The notes below the pieces were generated by a model, which was not told the origin of the DNA, did no database searches, and saw only the letters and a program-made list of their open reading frames with translations. Of a stretch of DNA of 64,000 bases, positions 47,201 to 54,558 are shown piece after piece. How positions within the stretch are numbered: the stretch's first letter is position 1; each line of letters opens with the position of its first letter. The translations under genes were made by a program, and so were the position numbers. The stretch is taken from positions 7,774,026 to 7,838,025 of the forward strand of contig JAAHII010000001.1 in assembly GCA_010671905.1 (NCBI GenBank), read 5' to 3'. The DNA is from Leptolyngbya sp. SIOISBB. Lineage in GTDB: Bacteria > Cyanobacteriota > Cyanobacteriia > Phormidesmidales > Phormidesmidaceae.

Positions 47201-48971
47201 CTAATTTACCAATGGTCGGATCGGGAGCGGCGGTTAGGGTGTAGACCAGTTGTGTCGTGGGTGAGTCTGGGTCAAAAACGCTGAGGTCAGCAGTCGTAAT
47301 GGCTTTGGTTAAACCATCAGCCGTATTAAGACTCAGACCGTTATTGTTGACCAATGTCGGATCATCGTTGTTGGGGCGAATTTTGAGATCAACCGTTGTA
47401 GCGGTAGATCCGGGCGTTCCGGTCCCGCCACCATCATCGGTGACGATGATGTCAAAGCTGTCTGGCGGGGGGTTGCCAAACCCCTGATCATTGCCATCGT
47501 GGCTGTAGGTCAAGTTCGCCAGATCAGCAGAACTCAGGGTTTGTCCCTGCGTGACAGCATTACCGCTCAACTTTAAGACACCATCATTAGGCAGCGTAGA
47601 AATCTCAATCGTGTAATTCGCGGCTGTCTGATCGGGGTCAGTGATGGCAATGCTGACGGCATAATCCGTTTGCCCTTCTAACAGGGTGTTGTCACCTATA
47701 GCCGTCGGCAACTGGTTAACCGGCTCAATGGTAATGGGAATCGTCGTCTCGGCAATGGTGCCGCCCGCCCCATCATCGACTGTGACGGTAAAGCTATCCT
47801 CGGTACCACCTGTTACTGTTGTTTGCGTACCATCGTGAAAATATTCCAGCTGGTCAATCTGATCGTAAGAAAACGTCGATCCGGGGACGAGAAAATTGCC
47901 CTGGAATTTCAAAGTGCCTTTGGCTGTCAGGCTGGCAATTTTGACGATAATCTGGACATCTTGGTTATCAACATCAACGATGCCGAAATTGCTAACGGCG
48001 AAAGCCCCTTTGTCCCCTTCGGTAACGCTCAGACTCATCGGCGCGATCGTGGGCGTATCGTTGTCCGGCGTAACCCCTAGAACAATGGCGCTAGTAGCGG
48101 TTTGATCGCCATCGTTGACCGTAATGCTCAAGCTATCATCACCGCTGAAATCAGCGGCGGGGGTGTAGCTCATCCCATCCAGGGCGGCGTTGATATCCGC
48201 CAGCGTGCCTGAAAAACTGACAGCCTGGGTTTCATCCCCCGTTAAACCGGTGAGGTTCGCGATCGAGGCGAGTTTGAGGGTGCCTTGAGTGACCGCCAAG
48301 GTAACGGTTTGAATTTCACTCGTTTCGGGATCATCAATCGTGATGCCCGTGATGGTCAGAGTCGTTTCTTCCGCTGTGGCGCGGTTGGTCGTCACCGCAT
48401 CGGTAATGGTGGGAGGGCTGATCAACACGCCCGCATAGGCCGCGAGCACAGCAGAGCGAATAGGTCTGCCATAAGCAACGCGATCGGTGGAGTAATCTAG
48501 ATCCCAATTACCACCCAGTGCTGCGTGACCGACCAGAGTGGTAGAAGCAGCAATTTCAGCCCCAGTGAGGAGATGCAATTTCTCAATAAATTCGGCACCT
48601 GCATCACCTGCAGCGACGTTGCAACCATAGAGCAACAGTTGGGGAGAGGGGGCCGATAGCGCCGTTTTGGGACCAGAGAACCATTGTTTAAGAGACTCAG
48701 CGTAAGCCTTGATATTCCCTAAATTCAGCGGCGTATTACCCAGATACAAACATCCAGGTGAGCCATGGGTCAGAATATGGATTGCTTGAATGAGATCGGC
48801 TGAATAGTGTTGGTCAAGCGTATGGGTGATTTGCTCGACCCCGTCATTCGCAGCGTCGATGAGGTGCCATTGATAGTCAGGTCTGAGTCCTGTAATCAGA
48901 TGTTGATAGCCGTGAACAGAACTATCAACAAACAAAACTTTCATACCTGTAGAGAGTGCGTGTTGCGACAT
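38244..48971 (-). CDS. Giant DUF4347/cadherin-like/RTX adhesin (3575 aa)
   Basis: A very large secreted surface protein. DUF4347 lies at residues ~10-170 (KVLFVDSSVHGY, LTHGSPGCLYLGN, LLLYGCNVAAGDAG). About 1900 residues of cadherin/CSPG-like domains follow, with repeated VNDAP junctions. Then come eight ~122-residue repeats (~2090-3067), an RTX block of GGxGxDxxx nonamers (~3067-3225) that binds Ca and is typical of type I secretion substrates, and six ~42-residue C-terminal repeats ending in EGR or similar. No type I ATPase gene is adjacent. The start at 48971 has no obvious ribosome site; ATG 48944 (MKVLFVDSS) is an alternative. It is likely involved in adhesion, aggregation or motility. 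Confidence 0.9.
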   Translation of the reverse strand: MSQHALSTGMKVLFVDSSVHGYQHLITGLRPDYQWHLIDAANDGVEQITHTLDQHYSADLIQAIHILTHGSPGCLYLGNTPLNLGNIKAYAESLKQWFSGPKTALSAPSPQLLLYGCNVAAGDAGAEFIEKLHLLTGAEIAASTTLVGHAALGGNWDLDYSTDRVAYGRPIRSAVLAAYAGVLISPPTITDAVTTNRATAEETTLTITGITIDDPETSEIQTVTLAVTQGTLKLASIANLTGLTGDETQAVSFSGTLADINAALDGMSYTPAADFSGDDSLSITVNDGDQTATSAIVLGVTPDNDTPTIAPMSLSVTEGDKGAFAVSNFGIVDVDNQDVQIIVKIASLTAKGTLKFQGNFLVPGSTFSYDQIDQLEYFHDGTQTTVTGGTEDSFTVTVDDGAGGTIAETTIPITIEPVNQLPTAIGDNTLLEGQTDYAVSIAITDPDQTAANYTIEISTLPNDGVLKLSGNAVTQGQTLSSADLANLTYSHDGNDQGFGNPPPDSFDIIVTDDGGGTGTPGSTATTVDLKIRPNNDDPTLVNNNGLSLNTADGLTKAITTADLSVFDPDSPTTQLVYTLTAAPDPTIGKLEVFDGNAWVGIGTGASFSQDDLKDDRVRYAFHKDSNGDESFTDSFSFQVRDGEIREYPSVRDGGIWKTDGSELETLTFNINIDVPINGSGGSGGTQNPDVTGNSLPVTDINVGIAGVNEGSVATITNVLLRSTDTDNLPSEIIYTITSLPTSGSVELNGLALDLFGSFTQDDIDNNRVTFNHAGDEDFIDNFRFTVSDGKNVTFEETFTIDITPVNDAPEIAATEDSPFLKEADILIIDETYITLNDVDGSGEKSGQGFATPNTLENLTFKVTTLPLNGTLQVDQSDGNGFVTVTTDTVITKGQLNGGKLRYVHGGDEQFVDSFVVQANDNTTAVNNLSGEATINLRIASLNDDPIADSNQSLTVAEAGTGTIKGENGKTDGDPHLFYTDPDNSIIQRQYRIADATDYGTLFLNGQALSVGSVFTQADLDSDRITYTHDGTENYTDGFTFTVSDGGGAAVPGSYVINIDPANDAPELKVPAAQVFDTDTPLTFNSGNNNRITVTDTDLDAITVGETDVLRVTVDLQASGTTYIDSTLTLGSTTDLTVTGNHGVQGGTVTFEGTKDAVQAALDGLQVQVPEDEDRKLVLVVTVDDLNNGGPDPDPAPAGYTTTLTKTIALFTSNDNDAPEVAAPTAVTVTEDIAFGFTAGNKIQITDVDAFNSTTNTVTLQVTQGTVTVGNPSLITGGANNSSTVTLTGSLEDINAAIAGLSYKGNENFNGSDTLTITANDQGNTGLNNGASDPQEVIKTVAITLDPVNDAPSLAAPSTPQTITEASPKVFSTANNNAITIDDIADAPPFGTDNFTVTLTATNAADNLAYGTLIATTGTGATITGQGTASLTLAGTKAEINAALNGLSYTPSDYNSEVTVNLAVEVDDEANGGPGALTATQDITIQTSSINNAPIVTNPTDVVATEDQPFSFTGANQLAIDDPDDFGNPLTVTLSVGKGDLTLGITDGLTFDTGSNGSGAMTITGTEADLNAALASLTYQGNLNVNGADALSFRVDDLGNTGTGPAGIVDTTINIAVNPVNDAPTRNGGRRVEFDTNEDDIPSGTSVEDLFLNKFLDTADDVVDGSSANDFAGIAIFRNDANITAQGQWQWSSDGNIWNNLTGVANSAALVLPPTAKLRFLPNADFNGQPGDLRLRLIDTSQGGVTAGDTVDINTSGGTTQYSNSDNDLRLRTNVIAINDAPIATGASTLAAVDEDTTNPAGETVTNLFTARFNDDTDEVPDGSSAHDLAGVAVVGNAATTEGTWQYFNGSAWQAVGNPSDTNALLVSATDQFRFVPSANYNGPVPALTVHLIDTSAGAVTTGNTVDLSGAGATGDTTAYSSATVPLTSQVNPVNDAPTLNTLGGTVDFVENGTAVVLDGDASVNDPELDAINNWAGATLTLERAGGANNEDVFGNSGTLGTLTEGSTVSVAGTAIATVTANDNGKLTLTFNNNATGTLVTSALQQITYSNTSEAPPTSVSIEYTLNDGNTGTQGSGGALTATGSVTVDIEAVNDAPVATNDGPVDVTEDTVATGSVITGLGDDTDVDGDTLTVQSATVDINGDGNQQSLTIGTATNLTAPNGDPIGTLQLNGDGTFTFTPAANYTGPIPSVTYTITDGELTDEAVLSFNNVSPVNDAPVATNDGPVDVTEDSETTGSVITGLGDDSDVDGDTLTVESATVDINGDGNQQPLTIGSATALTDNNGDPIGTLQLNDDGTFSFTPAANYTGPIPSVTYTITDGELTDEAVLSFSNVSPVNDAPVATNDGPVDVTEDTETIGSVITGLGDDTDVDGDTLTVESATVDINGDGSQQPLTIGTATNLTATNGDPIGTLTLNQDGTFTFDPADNYTGPIPSVTYTITDGELTDEAVLSFNNVTPVNDAPVATNDGPVTVTEDTAATGSVITGLGDDSDVDGDTLTVESATVDINGDGTQQSLTIGSATALTDNNGDPIGTLQLNGDGTFSFDPADNYVGPVPSVTYTITDGELTDEAVLSFKTVSPVNDAPVATNDGPVTVTEDTETTGSVITGLGDDTDVDGDTLTVESATVDINGDGNQQPLTIGTATNLTAPNGNPIGTLQLNGDGTFSFDPADHYVGPIPSVTYTITDGELTDEAVLSFKTVSPVNDAPMATNDGPVAVTEDTETTGSVITGLGDDSDVDGDTLTVESATVDINGDGSQQPLTIGTATNLTATNGDPIGTLTLNQDGTFTFNPADNYTGPIPSVTYTITDGELTDEAVLSFSNVSPVNDAPVATNDGPVAVTEDTVATGSVITGLGDDSDVDGDTLTVESATVDINGDGSQQPLTIGTATALQGPNGDPIGTLQLNGDGTFSFTPAANYTGSVPAVTYTVTDGELTDEAILTFDDVSSVDDAPIATDDGPVAVTEDTPVSGSVITGLGNDTDGDGDTLTVTTATVDINGNGTPQPLTIGTPTDLANNNGDPIGTLQLKGDGTFTFTPATGYIGPVPAVTYTVSDGTLTDTATLSFSDVKASVGQGSGGADTIIGSDGDDVINGLSDNDYLDGGAGNDVINGGSERDIVIGGSGDDALNGGSDDDDMTAGVGNDVANGGSGNDRITGDDGDDLLNGGSGNDTLDGGNGTDVLQGSSGNDRLLGGAGADFLDGGRDNDILAGGVGDDTLIGGQGDDIFRFSAVSEFGDTIVDFEIVSDRLQFTNIPGLSSNTVQFRQQGLDTVVEATVNGIVTPVAILEDVNAFSLGSEHLIFGDAIPAGSPADNSITVPTTGATAGPSRPRTLTLAQADDYLASNIDLLQAFGYNLAAAQSHYAQLGFQENRSIDTFDEDLYLATNGDLIIAFGYDLEAATQHYIQNGYAEGRSTQGFNTEQYLASRPDLQAAFGDDLTAVTRHYIENTYAENRDPLLGFDGGAYIASYADLANAFGYDPQQGLQHYMAYGYAEGRQVAFEADDYIASHGDLIQALGTNFDAGTEHYIRLGMSEGRAIDTFDEVAYLNKYTDLQAAFGNDLQAATQHYITSGFFEGRTV
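38247..38990 (-). repeat. Six C-terminal ~42-residue repeats of the adhesin
   Basis: The repeats follow the pattern YLASxxDLxxAFGxDLxAATQHYIxxGxxEGR. The unit occurs at the end of many cyanobacterial secreted proteins. It lies exactly where a type I secretion signal is expected, so it may contribute to export or to surface anchoring. Confidence 0.8.
39772..42699 (-). repeat. Eight tandem 366-bp repeats within the adhesin gene
   Basis: Eight units of 122 codons each begin VNDAPVATNDGPV and end near DGELTDEAVLSF. They are near-identical in DNA, except the last unit, which is more diverged (VDDAPIATDD). Conserved acidic motifs such as GLGDDTDVDGDTLTV suggest Ca-binding. High identity favours gain and loss of units by recombination. 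Confidence 0.9.
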
Positions 48972-50919
48972 AACGATTACCGATTAAGTTGCTAGGACAA
49001 TTCAGAACTGCGATGGGAAAGGCTAAATCTGAAAAGTTCAGCGATGCCTTGAAATCTGCGAAAAGCAGGCATTGCTGACAGGGCGCGAATCACCTCTGAG
49101 GCCTCAGAGGTTCAGAAAGCGCGCATAATTGACACACAAATTTGTTCTGAACAACGCACGTTCAGAAATTTGAATGCAACAAATTTATTTAGGGCAATCA
49201 ATGAACTCGCGATCGCGCCAGAAAAGCTCTACGATTTCTAAGGCAGCGAGCTATTGCCAATTTGAGTCATAAAACTCATAGATTGCACCTCGCGATTTCC
49301 AATTTGGCGTAAGCATTGTGAGCCGGTTATCTGGAAATCCAGAAGTATGAATACAGATAAGACTTGCTTTATCACCTCTAAAATAAGCAGCAGTCTTACG
49401 CTTTTAAATTACAGCTATTCGAAAACGGTTACAACCACTACATAATCAATCTTACCTACATACCAATTAGGAGCATTCCGTATTTCTATGGGATCTAATT
49501 TGGCTAAAATGATGCACCCTTTCAGCCAAATTAAGTTAACTATTTTGAGCAATAGATAGAATTTGGTCATCAAAAAATCCGAGGGAGGGGACCGTGACAG
49601 TAGCCCAACCCCCTGCCAGAGTAGTCCTTAGTTACGCGAGGCGATGACGCGCCCGACGATCATTGAAGTCTTCGAATTAAGTAATCTTAGGTATTGATTT
49701 AAAGATAGATATATACCTACAAGATCAGTATATCTACTGTTTTCAACGATTTTTATCTATGAAGATTCCGGTATTTTGCTCCGATTTCAATGGCTCCACA
49801 AGCGTGTTACCCAATTGCTGGCGAAGATCCCCGAAGTCAAACCTGATGACATGGATAGGAAAATCCCGCTGTCTGGGGGCATGGGTTTCAGTCTGGGAGA
49901 CGTGGGGGCAGGAATCGAGTCTAGATAACACCTGAAACTTGGCACGCTGCTAGTGGGCATTTAAGAGTTTTCGGCCACTCAATTGAATGCAATTGATCAT
50001 TGCTGCAGTCTTGCCAGCAATGATTTGAGTTCCGTTTGCTGCTGACTTGGAGATAGATTCGGAGCATCAATTACTTGCTTGAGATGGCTTTTACTTTAGA
50101 TGGGTATAGAGATGACCTAGGGAAGAGAAAAAACTGTCAAAATTGCAGACATTGGCTTTGGGTGAAACGACAAGATCCTGAGCAGAGCGTAAAGTCGTAT
50201 TAGCCAACAGTCCAGAGATTTTACTGACGAAGCTATAAGGCTTGCTGGGCAATCATCCCAGCAACTGCCTACTAAATCAAAGTTGGCTTTCAGGCTGACA
50301 TTGGTTTAAATATTTCTAGCAACGAAGGCTCGATATTACAAGCAATGTAAGGAGGAGATTTTTGTCCAGAGTATTGGAACAGGTGAGATTCCTTTGATTA
50401 AATTTTATGATTCATGTCACTCTAATCGATTTTTTTGAAAAATGAAAAATTATGAGGTGAGCCTTGAGAAACTCAAGGTAATTTTTCTCTGCTTGTCAAT
50501 ATTAAGTGACATGAAATTGACGACCTTAATTTCATGTCACTCTGAAATTTGTTAGTATTGAGATGAGGATGTAGTTTATCCTCCTTTGACATAGATAAAA
50601 GTGGCAACGTCCCTGTGGGCAAGGCCAAACAAGGATCTAGCAAGAGTCGGCTATGTCAGGAAAATAGTGAAGGCTACAGACTCATAGAAACAAAGAGAAA
50701 GGTTCAGGAGGGAGCCATTGGAAAACCCAATAAGCAGAGTTTGACGGGTGATGTTGGCGCGTAGCGGATCCCGTCAAATTTTATTTTTAGGAGAACTATT
50801 TTCCGTTGGTAGACCCTTTGTAAGCTTGTTATATTGAATATAGGGAGACCTTTTGTCTGCTTCAAGATAAAGGGATAAACTCTCAAGATAAGAACACTTC
50901 ATTAATAGGAGGGGCTGCT
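48972..50919. other. Long non-coding region upstream of the adhesin
   Basis: Nearly 2 kb, AT-rich, without a convincing gene. Short open frames such as the one at 49743-49931 have no homology that I recognise. Repeated TTCATGTCACTCT elements lie at 50411-50541. It may contain the adhesin promoter and decayed genes. Confidence 0.5.
50411..50541. repeat. Repeated TTCATGTCACTCT elements and a 14-bp inverted repeat
   Basis: TTCATGTCACTCT occurs at 50411 and 50531. An inverted partner, AGTGACATGAAATT (50505-50518), pairs perfectly with AATTTCATGTCACT (50528-50541) across a 9-base loop. A smaller hairpin CCTTGAG-AAA-CTCAAGG lies near 50462. The arrangement resembles a cluster of regulator-binding sites. 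Confidence 0.65.
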
Positions 50920-51255
50920 ATGTCGTCTGTCCCTAAATCTCAAAAATGCCCGAAAAATGCGGTGCCTTCCCCCATCCCTGATCCGTGGAATACGCGGTCA
51001 GAAGAGCACACAGTGTCACGTCCAGAGAGTGTGGTTCTTGATCCGAGTCATGAGTTGACAGGGAGACCCGCCCGAACTGCCATGATGCCTCAGGGCGTTC
51101 CCAAAGCTTTGCGATTGCCAAAACACACTGGCCCCATTCGCAGTGCGATCGCGATTTTGCTAGAAGATGAACTCAAGCTAGCTGAGCCCGTAAATACGCC
51201 TCTGGGAGATCATATTCGGGATGCGATCGCCGTCCTGGAATTTGCCTCACCCTAG
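50920..51255 (+). CDS. Hypothetical protein, 111 aa
   Basis: A small soluble protein with a Pro-rich, low-complexity N-terminus (VPKSQKCPKNAVPSPIPDP) and a helical C-terminus with an internal repeat: GPIRSAIAILLEDE and GDHIRDAIAVLEFA. The repeat suggests two similar amphipathic helices. AGGAGGGG seven bases upstream and codon use like its neighbours support that it is translated. I do not recognise the family. Confidence 0.6.
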   Translation: MSSVPKSQKCPKNAVPSPIPDPWNTRSEEHTVSRPESVVLDPSHELTGRPARTAMMPQGVPKALRLPKHTGPIRSAIAILLEDELKLAEPVNTPLGDHIRDAIAVLEFASP

Positions 51256-51392
51256 GGGTTGTCATCCGGTCGTGGTTAAATCCTGATGCTGAAGGCGGTT
51301 CAGCCCCTAGCTAGGTTTATGGAGCGGGCGCGGTAATGCCTACACCGAAAGCGTTTTGGTTTTAATTGATGACGCGCCCTAAAAAACGCGAG

Positions 51393-51437
51393 AGACAGGA
51401 GTCAGATGTTGGTAAAACAAGATTCTGACTCCTGTCT
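51393..51437. terminator. Bidirectional terminator-like hairpin
   Basis: A perfect 14-bp stem AGACAGGAGTCAGA/TCTGACTCCTGTCT with a 17-base loop sits between two convergent genes. On the minus strand a T6 run follows a few bases after the stem, fitting termination of the hydrolase message. Confidence 0.7.
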
Positions 51438-51499
51438 TGGTTCCGTCAAGGTGCTTGTGAGGGACTGTCTCAGCTTCCGCCCCAACGGAGATGGCTGGC

Positions 51500-52165
51500 T
51501 CAAGGCAAGTATTTTTGAAACCACTTGCCAGCCAGTTGGGCAACGTGTTCTAACGTGCCTGGTTCCTCAAATAAATGAGTTGCCCCTGGTACGATCGCCA
51601 GTTGCTTTTCGGCAGCAAGGTATTGATAAGCCTGCCGATTTAGAGTGATGACCGGCTGATCATGTCCCCCCACGATCAGCAAGGTCGGGGCTTTAACACG
51701 GGTTAGCGCCGACCCCGCCAGATCCGGTCGACCGCCTCTTGAAACCAGAGCGTGGACATCGTCCGGACGTGCGGCGGCAGCCATTAACGCGGCGGCGCTG
51801 CCGGTGCTCGCGCCAAAGTAGCCCAGGTTTAACGCGCGAGTTTTAGGGTTTTGCCGTATCCAGTCAGTGGTTCCCACTAACCGGGTTGTGAGTAACCCAA
51901 TATCAAACCGGAGATGTCGAGTTTGTTGGTCAATGCGGTCTTCTTCTGGGGTGAGCAAATCTAGCAGCAGCGTGGCGAATCCGGCTTGTTGCAAATCTTG
52001 GGCAACATAGCGATTGCGGGGGCTATGGCGACTGCTACCGCTGCCGTGAGCAAACAGGACGATGCCCAGAGCCTCAACCGGTATTCCTAGATTGCCGGTC
52101 AGCTGCACTGAGCCCACCGGGATGGAAACCAAAGAGTGGTGATTCTGTGCGGATAACGTCTGCAT
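51500..52165 (-). CDS. Alpha/beta hydrolase (dienelactone hydrolase-like)
   Basis: 221 residues with the alpha/beta-hydrolase core. The oxyanion-region strand is GIVLFAHGSGSS, and the nucleophile elbow is GYFGASTGSAAAL with Ser in G-A-S-T-G. An acidic residue follows near GGHDQPV, and the catalytic His near GATHLFEEPG. The start at 52165 is preceded by GGAGGTTATTC; an in-frame start at 52285 would overlap the upstream gene without a ribosome site. The gene follows the phosphoribosyltransferase by 16 bases, so they are co-transcribed. In other bacteria the same two domains occur fused in one protein. The substrate is unknown. Confidence 0.88.
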   Translation of the reverse strand: MQTLSAQNHHSLVSIPVGSVQLTGNLGIPVEALGIVLFAHGSGSSRHSPRNRYVAQDLQQAGFATLLLDLLTPEEDRIDQQTRHLRFDIGLLTTRLVGTTDWIRQNPKTRALNLGYFGASTGSAAALMAAAARPDDVHALVSRGGRPDLAGSALTRVKAPTLLIVGGHDQPVITLNRQAYQYLAAEKQLAIVPGATHLFEEPGTLEHVAQLAGKWFQKYLP

Positions 52166-52181
52166 AAGAATAACCTCCGTT

Positions 52182-52865
52182 TCAGATAGCAAAATGTAGG
52201 GCTGAACTAATGCGTGTGTGGTTGTGGGACTGCTGATCGAGGAGTTTACGCACCTCATCATCCGTGACTTGGGCAAAGTTTTCATACCAAAAACTCAGCG
52301 CATAAAAGGGAGTCGGCGTGGCCAGGCAAATCACCTGGTCGGCTTCTTCGCTTAACGCGTGATGTGTTTCTAGCGGTGCCACGGGGGTGGCCACAATAAT
52401 TTTCTGCGGGTGCTGCGCCTTGAGAACCGCGATCGCAGCTCGCATGCTGGCTCCTGTGGCGATGCCATCATCGATGAGGATAATCGTTTGATCGCGAATT
52501 ACCGGTTGAGAACGATCGCCGCGATACGCGCGATCGCGACGCCGTAATTCTCGCAATTCTTGGGCCGTGATGCGTTCCAAGGTTTCCTCAGAAATGTTGC
52601 GCCAACTCAGGATGTCGTCATTGAGGACCCGGATGCCCCCTGCGGCGATCGCGCCTAGCGCTAATTCTGGATGTCCGGGAACACCGAGCTTCCGGACCAG
52701 GCAAACATCCAAGGGCAGATTTAATGCCCGAGCGACTTTGTAAGCGACCGGCACCCCGCCTCGGGGTAGCCCCATCACTAGGACATTGGACTGGTTTTGA
52801 TACGCTTTTAGCTGGGTTGCTAAGTGTCGTCCCGCTTCGGTGCGATCGCGAAATCGAGTCCCCAT
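52182..52865 (-). CDS. Phosphoribosyltransferase family protein
   Basis: 227 residues of the type I PRTase fold. The PRPP-binding motif is IILIDDGIATGASM (~130-143), and the flexible-loop region with LPRGGVPVAYKVA is near the N-terminus. The family is not linked to a known purine or pyrimidine step and often accompanies a dienelactone-hydrolase-like domain, as here. ATG 52865 follows GAGGTAATCACG; the in-frame start at 52898 would add 11 residues. Motif site K lies 48 bases upstream, so this operon probably belongs to the shared regulon. Confidence 0.88.
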   Translation of the reverse strand: MGTRFRDRTEAGRHLATQLKAYQNQSNVLVMGLPRGGVPVAYKVARALNLPLDVCLVRKLGVPGHPELALGAIAAGGIRVLNDDILSWRNISEETLERITAQELRELRRRDRAYRGDRSQPVIRDQTIILIDDGIATGASMRAAIAVLKAQHPQKIIVATPVAPLETHHALSEEADQVICLATPTPFYALSFWYENFAQVTDDEVRKLLDQQSHNHTRISSALHFAI

Positions 52866-52912
52866 CGTGATTACCTCATGGTTACCGCCTTGCCCCAACT
52901 GTAGGCAAACAC

Positions 52913-52930
52913 TTTGAGGACTTTATGGGG
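52913..52930 (-). promoter_or_regulatory. Direct-repeat motif site K (phosphoribosyltransferase)
   Basis: Minus strand CCCCATAAAGTCCTCAAA, followed by TACAGT at -10-like spacing. It forms a divergent pair with site E, 22 bases away. Confidence 0.65.
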
Positions 52931-52952
52931 ATCTGACCTCAACGCCAACTTT

Positions 52953-52970
52953 CGTCATAAGTTCCTCAAG
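52953..52970 (+). promoter_or_regulatory. Direct-repeat motif site E (membrane protein/E2-like genes)
   Basis: CGTCATAAGTTCCTCAAG, pointing right. An AT-rich stretch with TATTTAT follows. The first downstream gene begins 255 bases away, leaving a long leader. Confidence 0.62.
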
Positions 52971-53225
52971 GTATTTATTTATGCTGACGATGAGGCTAAG
53001 AGCTGATTGGCAAACTGTGGACAACCAGTCTCAACATCGCTTCCAGGAAGTCGTTGAAGGCTTGTAGACATCACTTGAACCCTCTTGCCTAAATTGATGA
53101 GAAGGTGCCTGGAGGTTGCCTTTGCCAGTTAGCTCTCCATCAGCGGTGCTGATGAACGATGCTACCAAGGTGTTGAGTCTCAATACTCATCGCGGGTTGA
53201 GTGAGCGCGTCGCGGAGTCGTTCCC

Positions 53226-53633
53226 ATGAAAAATTCTATGTGGTTGGCCAAAATTCTGCGCTACATCGCCCGCACGAGCTTGGTGATGGTGTCGGGTTTC
53301 TGGTTTGTGTTTGCGTTGCTATCCGGCGCTGAACGATTCGGTGGGGGGCTGCGGGGACTGATTAGAAACAGTCCCAATGCTTGGCCGTGGTTATGCCTCT
53401 TGGGGGTGGTTTATATCGCCTTTCGATGGGAACTCATTGGCGGGCCATTGATTACGGTCTTGGGGGTCTTAACCATTGCTCATTTTGGCACCCTAGAATC
53501 CCTCCCGCTCTTTCTGACCCTATCGCTGCCACTGATTATCATGGGCGGCTGCTTAACGCTCAGCGGATACCTTACCCAAACAGCCAACGCCCGTCGACGG
53601 CAGAAATTTCGTTCCATCAACGGTGAGCGCTGA
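53226..53633 (+). CDS. Small membrane protein, unknown
   Basis: 135 residues with probably four membrane segments (~15-35, 52-67, 70-90, 92-112) and a basic C-terminal tail (ANARRRQKFRSINGER). The sequence between helices 1 and 2 is Gly/Arg-rich. The family is not recognised with certainty; it resembles uncharacterised DUF-type four-helix proteins. It lies 91 bases before an E2-like acyltransferase and downstream of motif site E. Confidence 0.65.
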   Translation: MKNSMWLAKILRYIARTSLVMVSGFWFVFALLSGAERFGGGLRGLIRNSPNAWPWLCLLGVVYIAFRWELIGGPLITVLGVLTIAHFGTLESLPLFLTLSLPLIIMGGCLTLSGYLTQTANARRRQKFRSINGER

Positions 53634-53724
53634 GCGGCCTTCATCATCTGCACGTGTCATGCGATGCCGATGGCCCATGAATTGCATTGCAGTAGGGCTC
53701 ATCCTGCTCGAAGGGAGAAGGTTG

Positions 53725-54528
53725 ATGAAGAAAAGTCGAGGATATCGGGTTGCACCCTTTGGTCGCCATCGACAATTGGTCGCTGCTTCGGTGGCGGTTA
53801 ACCGAGAGACGAACACCATCCAACTGCTCACAGAGGTGGATATCAGCAGACCGCGACACCTCATTGCTGAATACCGAGATCGGACTGGTGAGCGCCTGTC
53901 GCTGACCGCCTATGTTGTGGCCTGTCTAGCTCGGGCGCTGGATGATTTTCCGCAATTTAATGCCTTTCACCAAGGCCGCCGATTAATCCTGTTTGATGAT
54001 CTCACCATCAGCATTTTGTTCGAGCGCGACCTCAAGGGTGAGCTCGTTCCTGAGGTGGTCGGACTCCCAGCTGTTAATCGCAAAACCTATCGACAAATCC
54101 ATGATGAGTTGCGAGCCATACAGCAGCGGCCGAGTCAGCCGCTCGATTCAGCTACAGGCATCGCCTGGATGCGCTTTATCCCTGGATGTTTACTACGGAC
54201 TTTAATCCGTCTGGCGGCTCGCAACATCAACCTGCGGCAACGATTTGGCGTCGTCGCGGTGACTGCGGTTGGCATGTTCGGTTCAGGGCCAATGTGGCTA
54301 CTGCCGCTCACGGGTGCAACCGTCACTGTCGCGGTGGGGGCGATCGCCAAACGCCCCGTCCTCATTGAGGGTTGTTGGCAAGAGCGAGAGCATCTCTGCC
54401 TCACCCTCACCTTTGACCACGACATCATTGATGGGGCACCGGCGGCACGTTTTACGAGTCAATTTGCAGCACACCTTGCGAGCGGAGACGAACTCGATAA
54501 CGTGGTTGACACTGCCGCTTATACATAA
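53725..54528 (+). CDS. 2-oxoacid dehydrogenase E2-like acyltransferase domain protein
   Basis: 267 residues matching only the catalytic domain of dihydrolipoamide acyltransferases, without lipoyl or E1/E3-binding domains. The catalytic motif FDHDIIDGAPAARF (HxxxDG) is present near residue 230, and the chloramphenicol-acetyltransferase-like core includes LTAYVVACLARALDDFPQFNA. A hydrophobic stretch near residue 200 (GPMWLLPLTGATVTVAVGAIA) is part of the core. Stand-alone proteins of this type may act on a CoA thioester; the substrate is unknown. The start at 53725 follows AAGGGAGAAGG. Confidence 0.8.
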   Translation: MKKSRGYRVAPFGRHRQLVAASVAVNRETNTIQLLTEVDISRPRHLIAEYRDRTGERLSLTAYVVACLARALDDFPQFNAFHQGRRLILFDDLTISILFERDLKGELVPEVVGLPAVNRKTYRQIHDELRAIQQRPSQPLDSATGIAWMRFIPGCLLRTLIRLAARNINLRQRFGVVAVTAVGMFGSGPMWLLPLTGATVTVAVGAIAKRPVLIEGCWQEREHLCLTLTFDHDIIDGAPAARFTSQFAAHLASGDELDNVVDTAAYT

Positions 54529-54558
54529 GTTTCTGGTTGGTCGTTTCCAGAGATCTAG

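Noticed and set aside
39022-48995. Many open frames on the + strand opposite the adhesin
   Set aside because: They are shadows produced by the repetitive, Asp/Thr-rich coding strand, recur every 366 bases with the repeat, and lack ribosome sites.
49262-49290. Further copy of the direct-repeat element (GTCATAAAACTCATAG)
   Set aside because: The half-sites are nine rather than eleven bases apart and the central TTCC is missing.
49743-49931. 62-aa open frame in the long non-coding region
   Set aside because: No ribosome site, no homology and no partner genes; composition is like the surrounding non-coding DNA.
48972-50919. tRNA or other structured RNA gene
   Set aside because: No T-arm GGTTCRA sequence with matching stems was found here or in the other gaps by eye.
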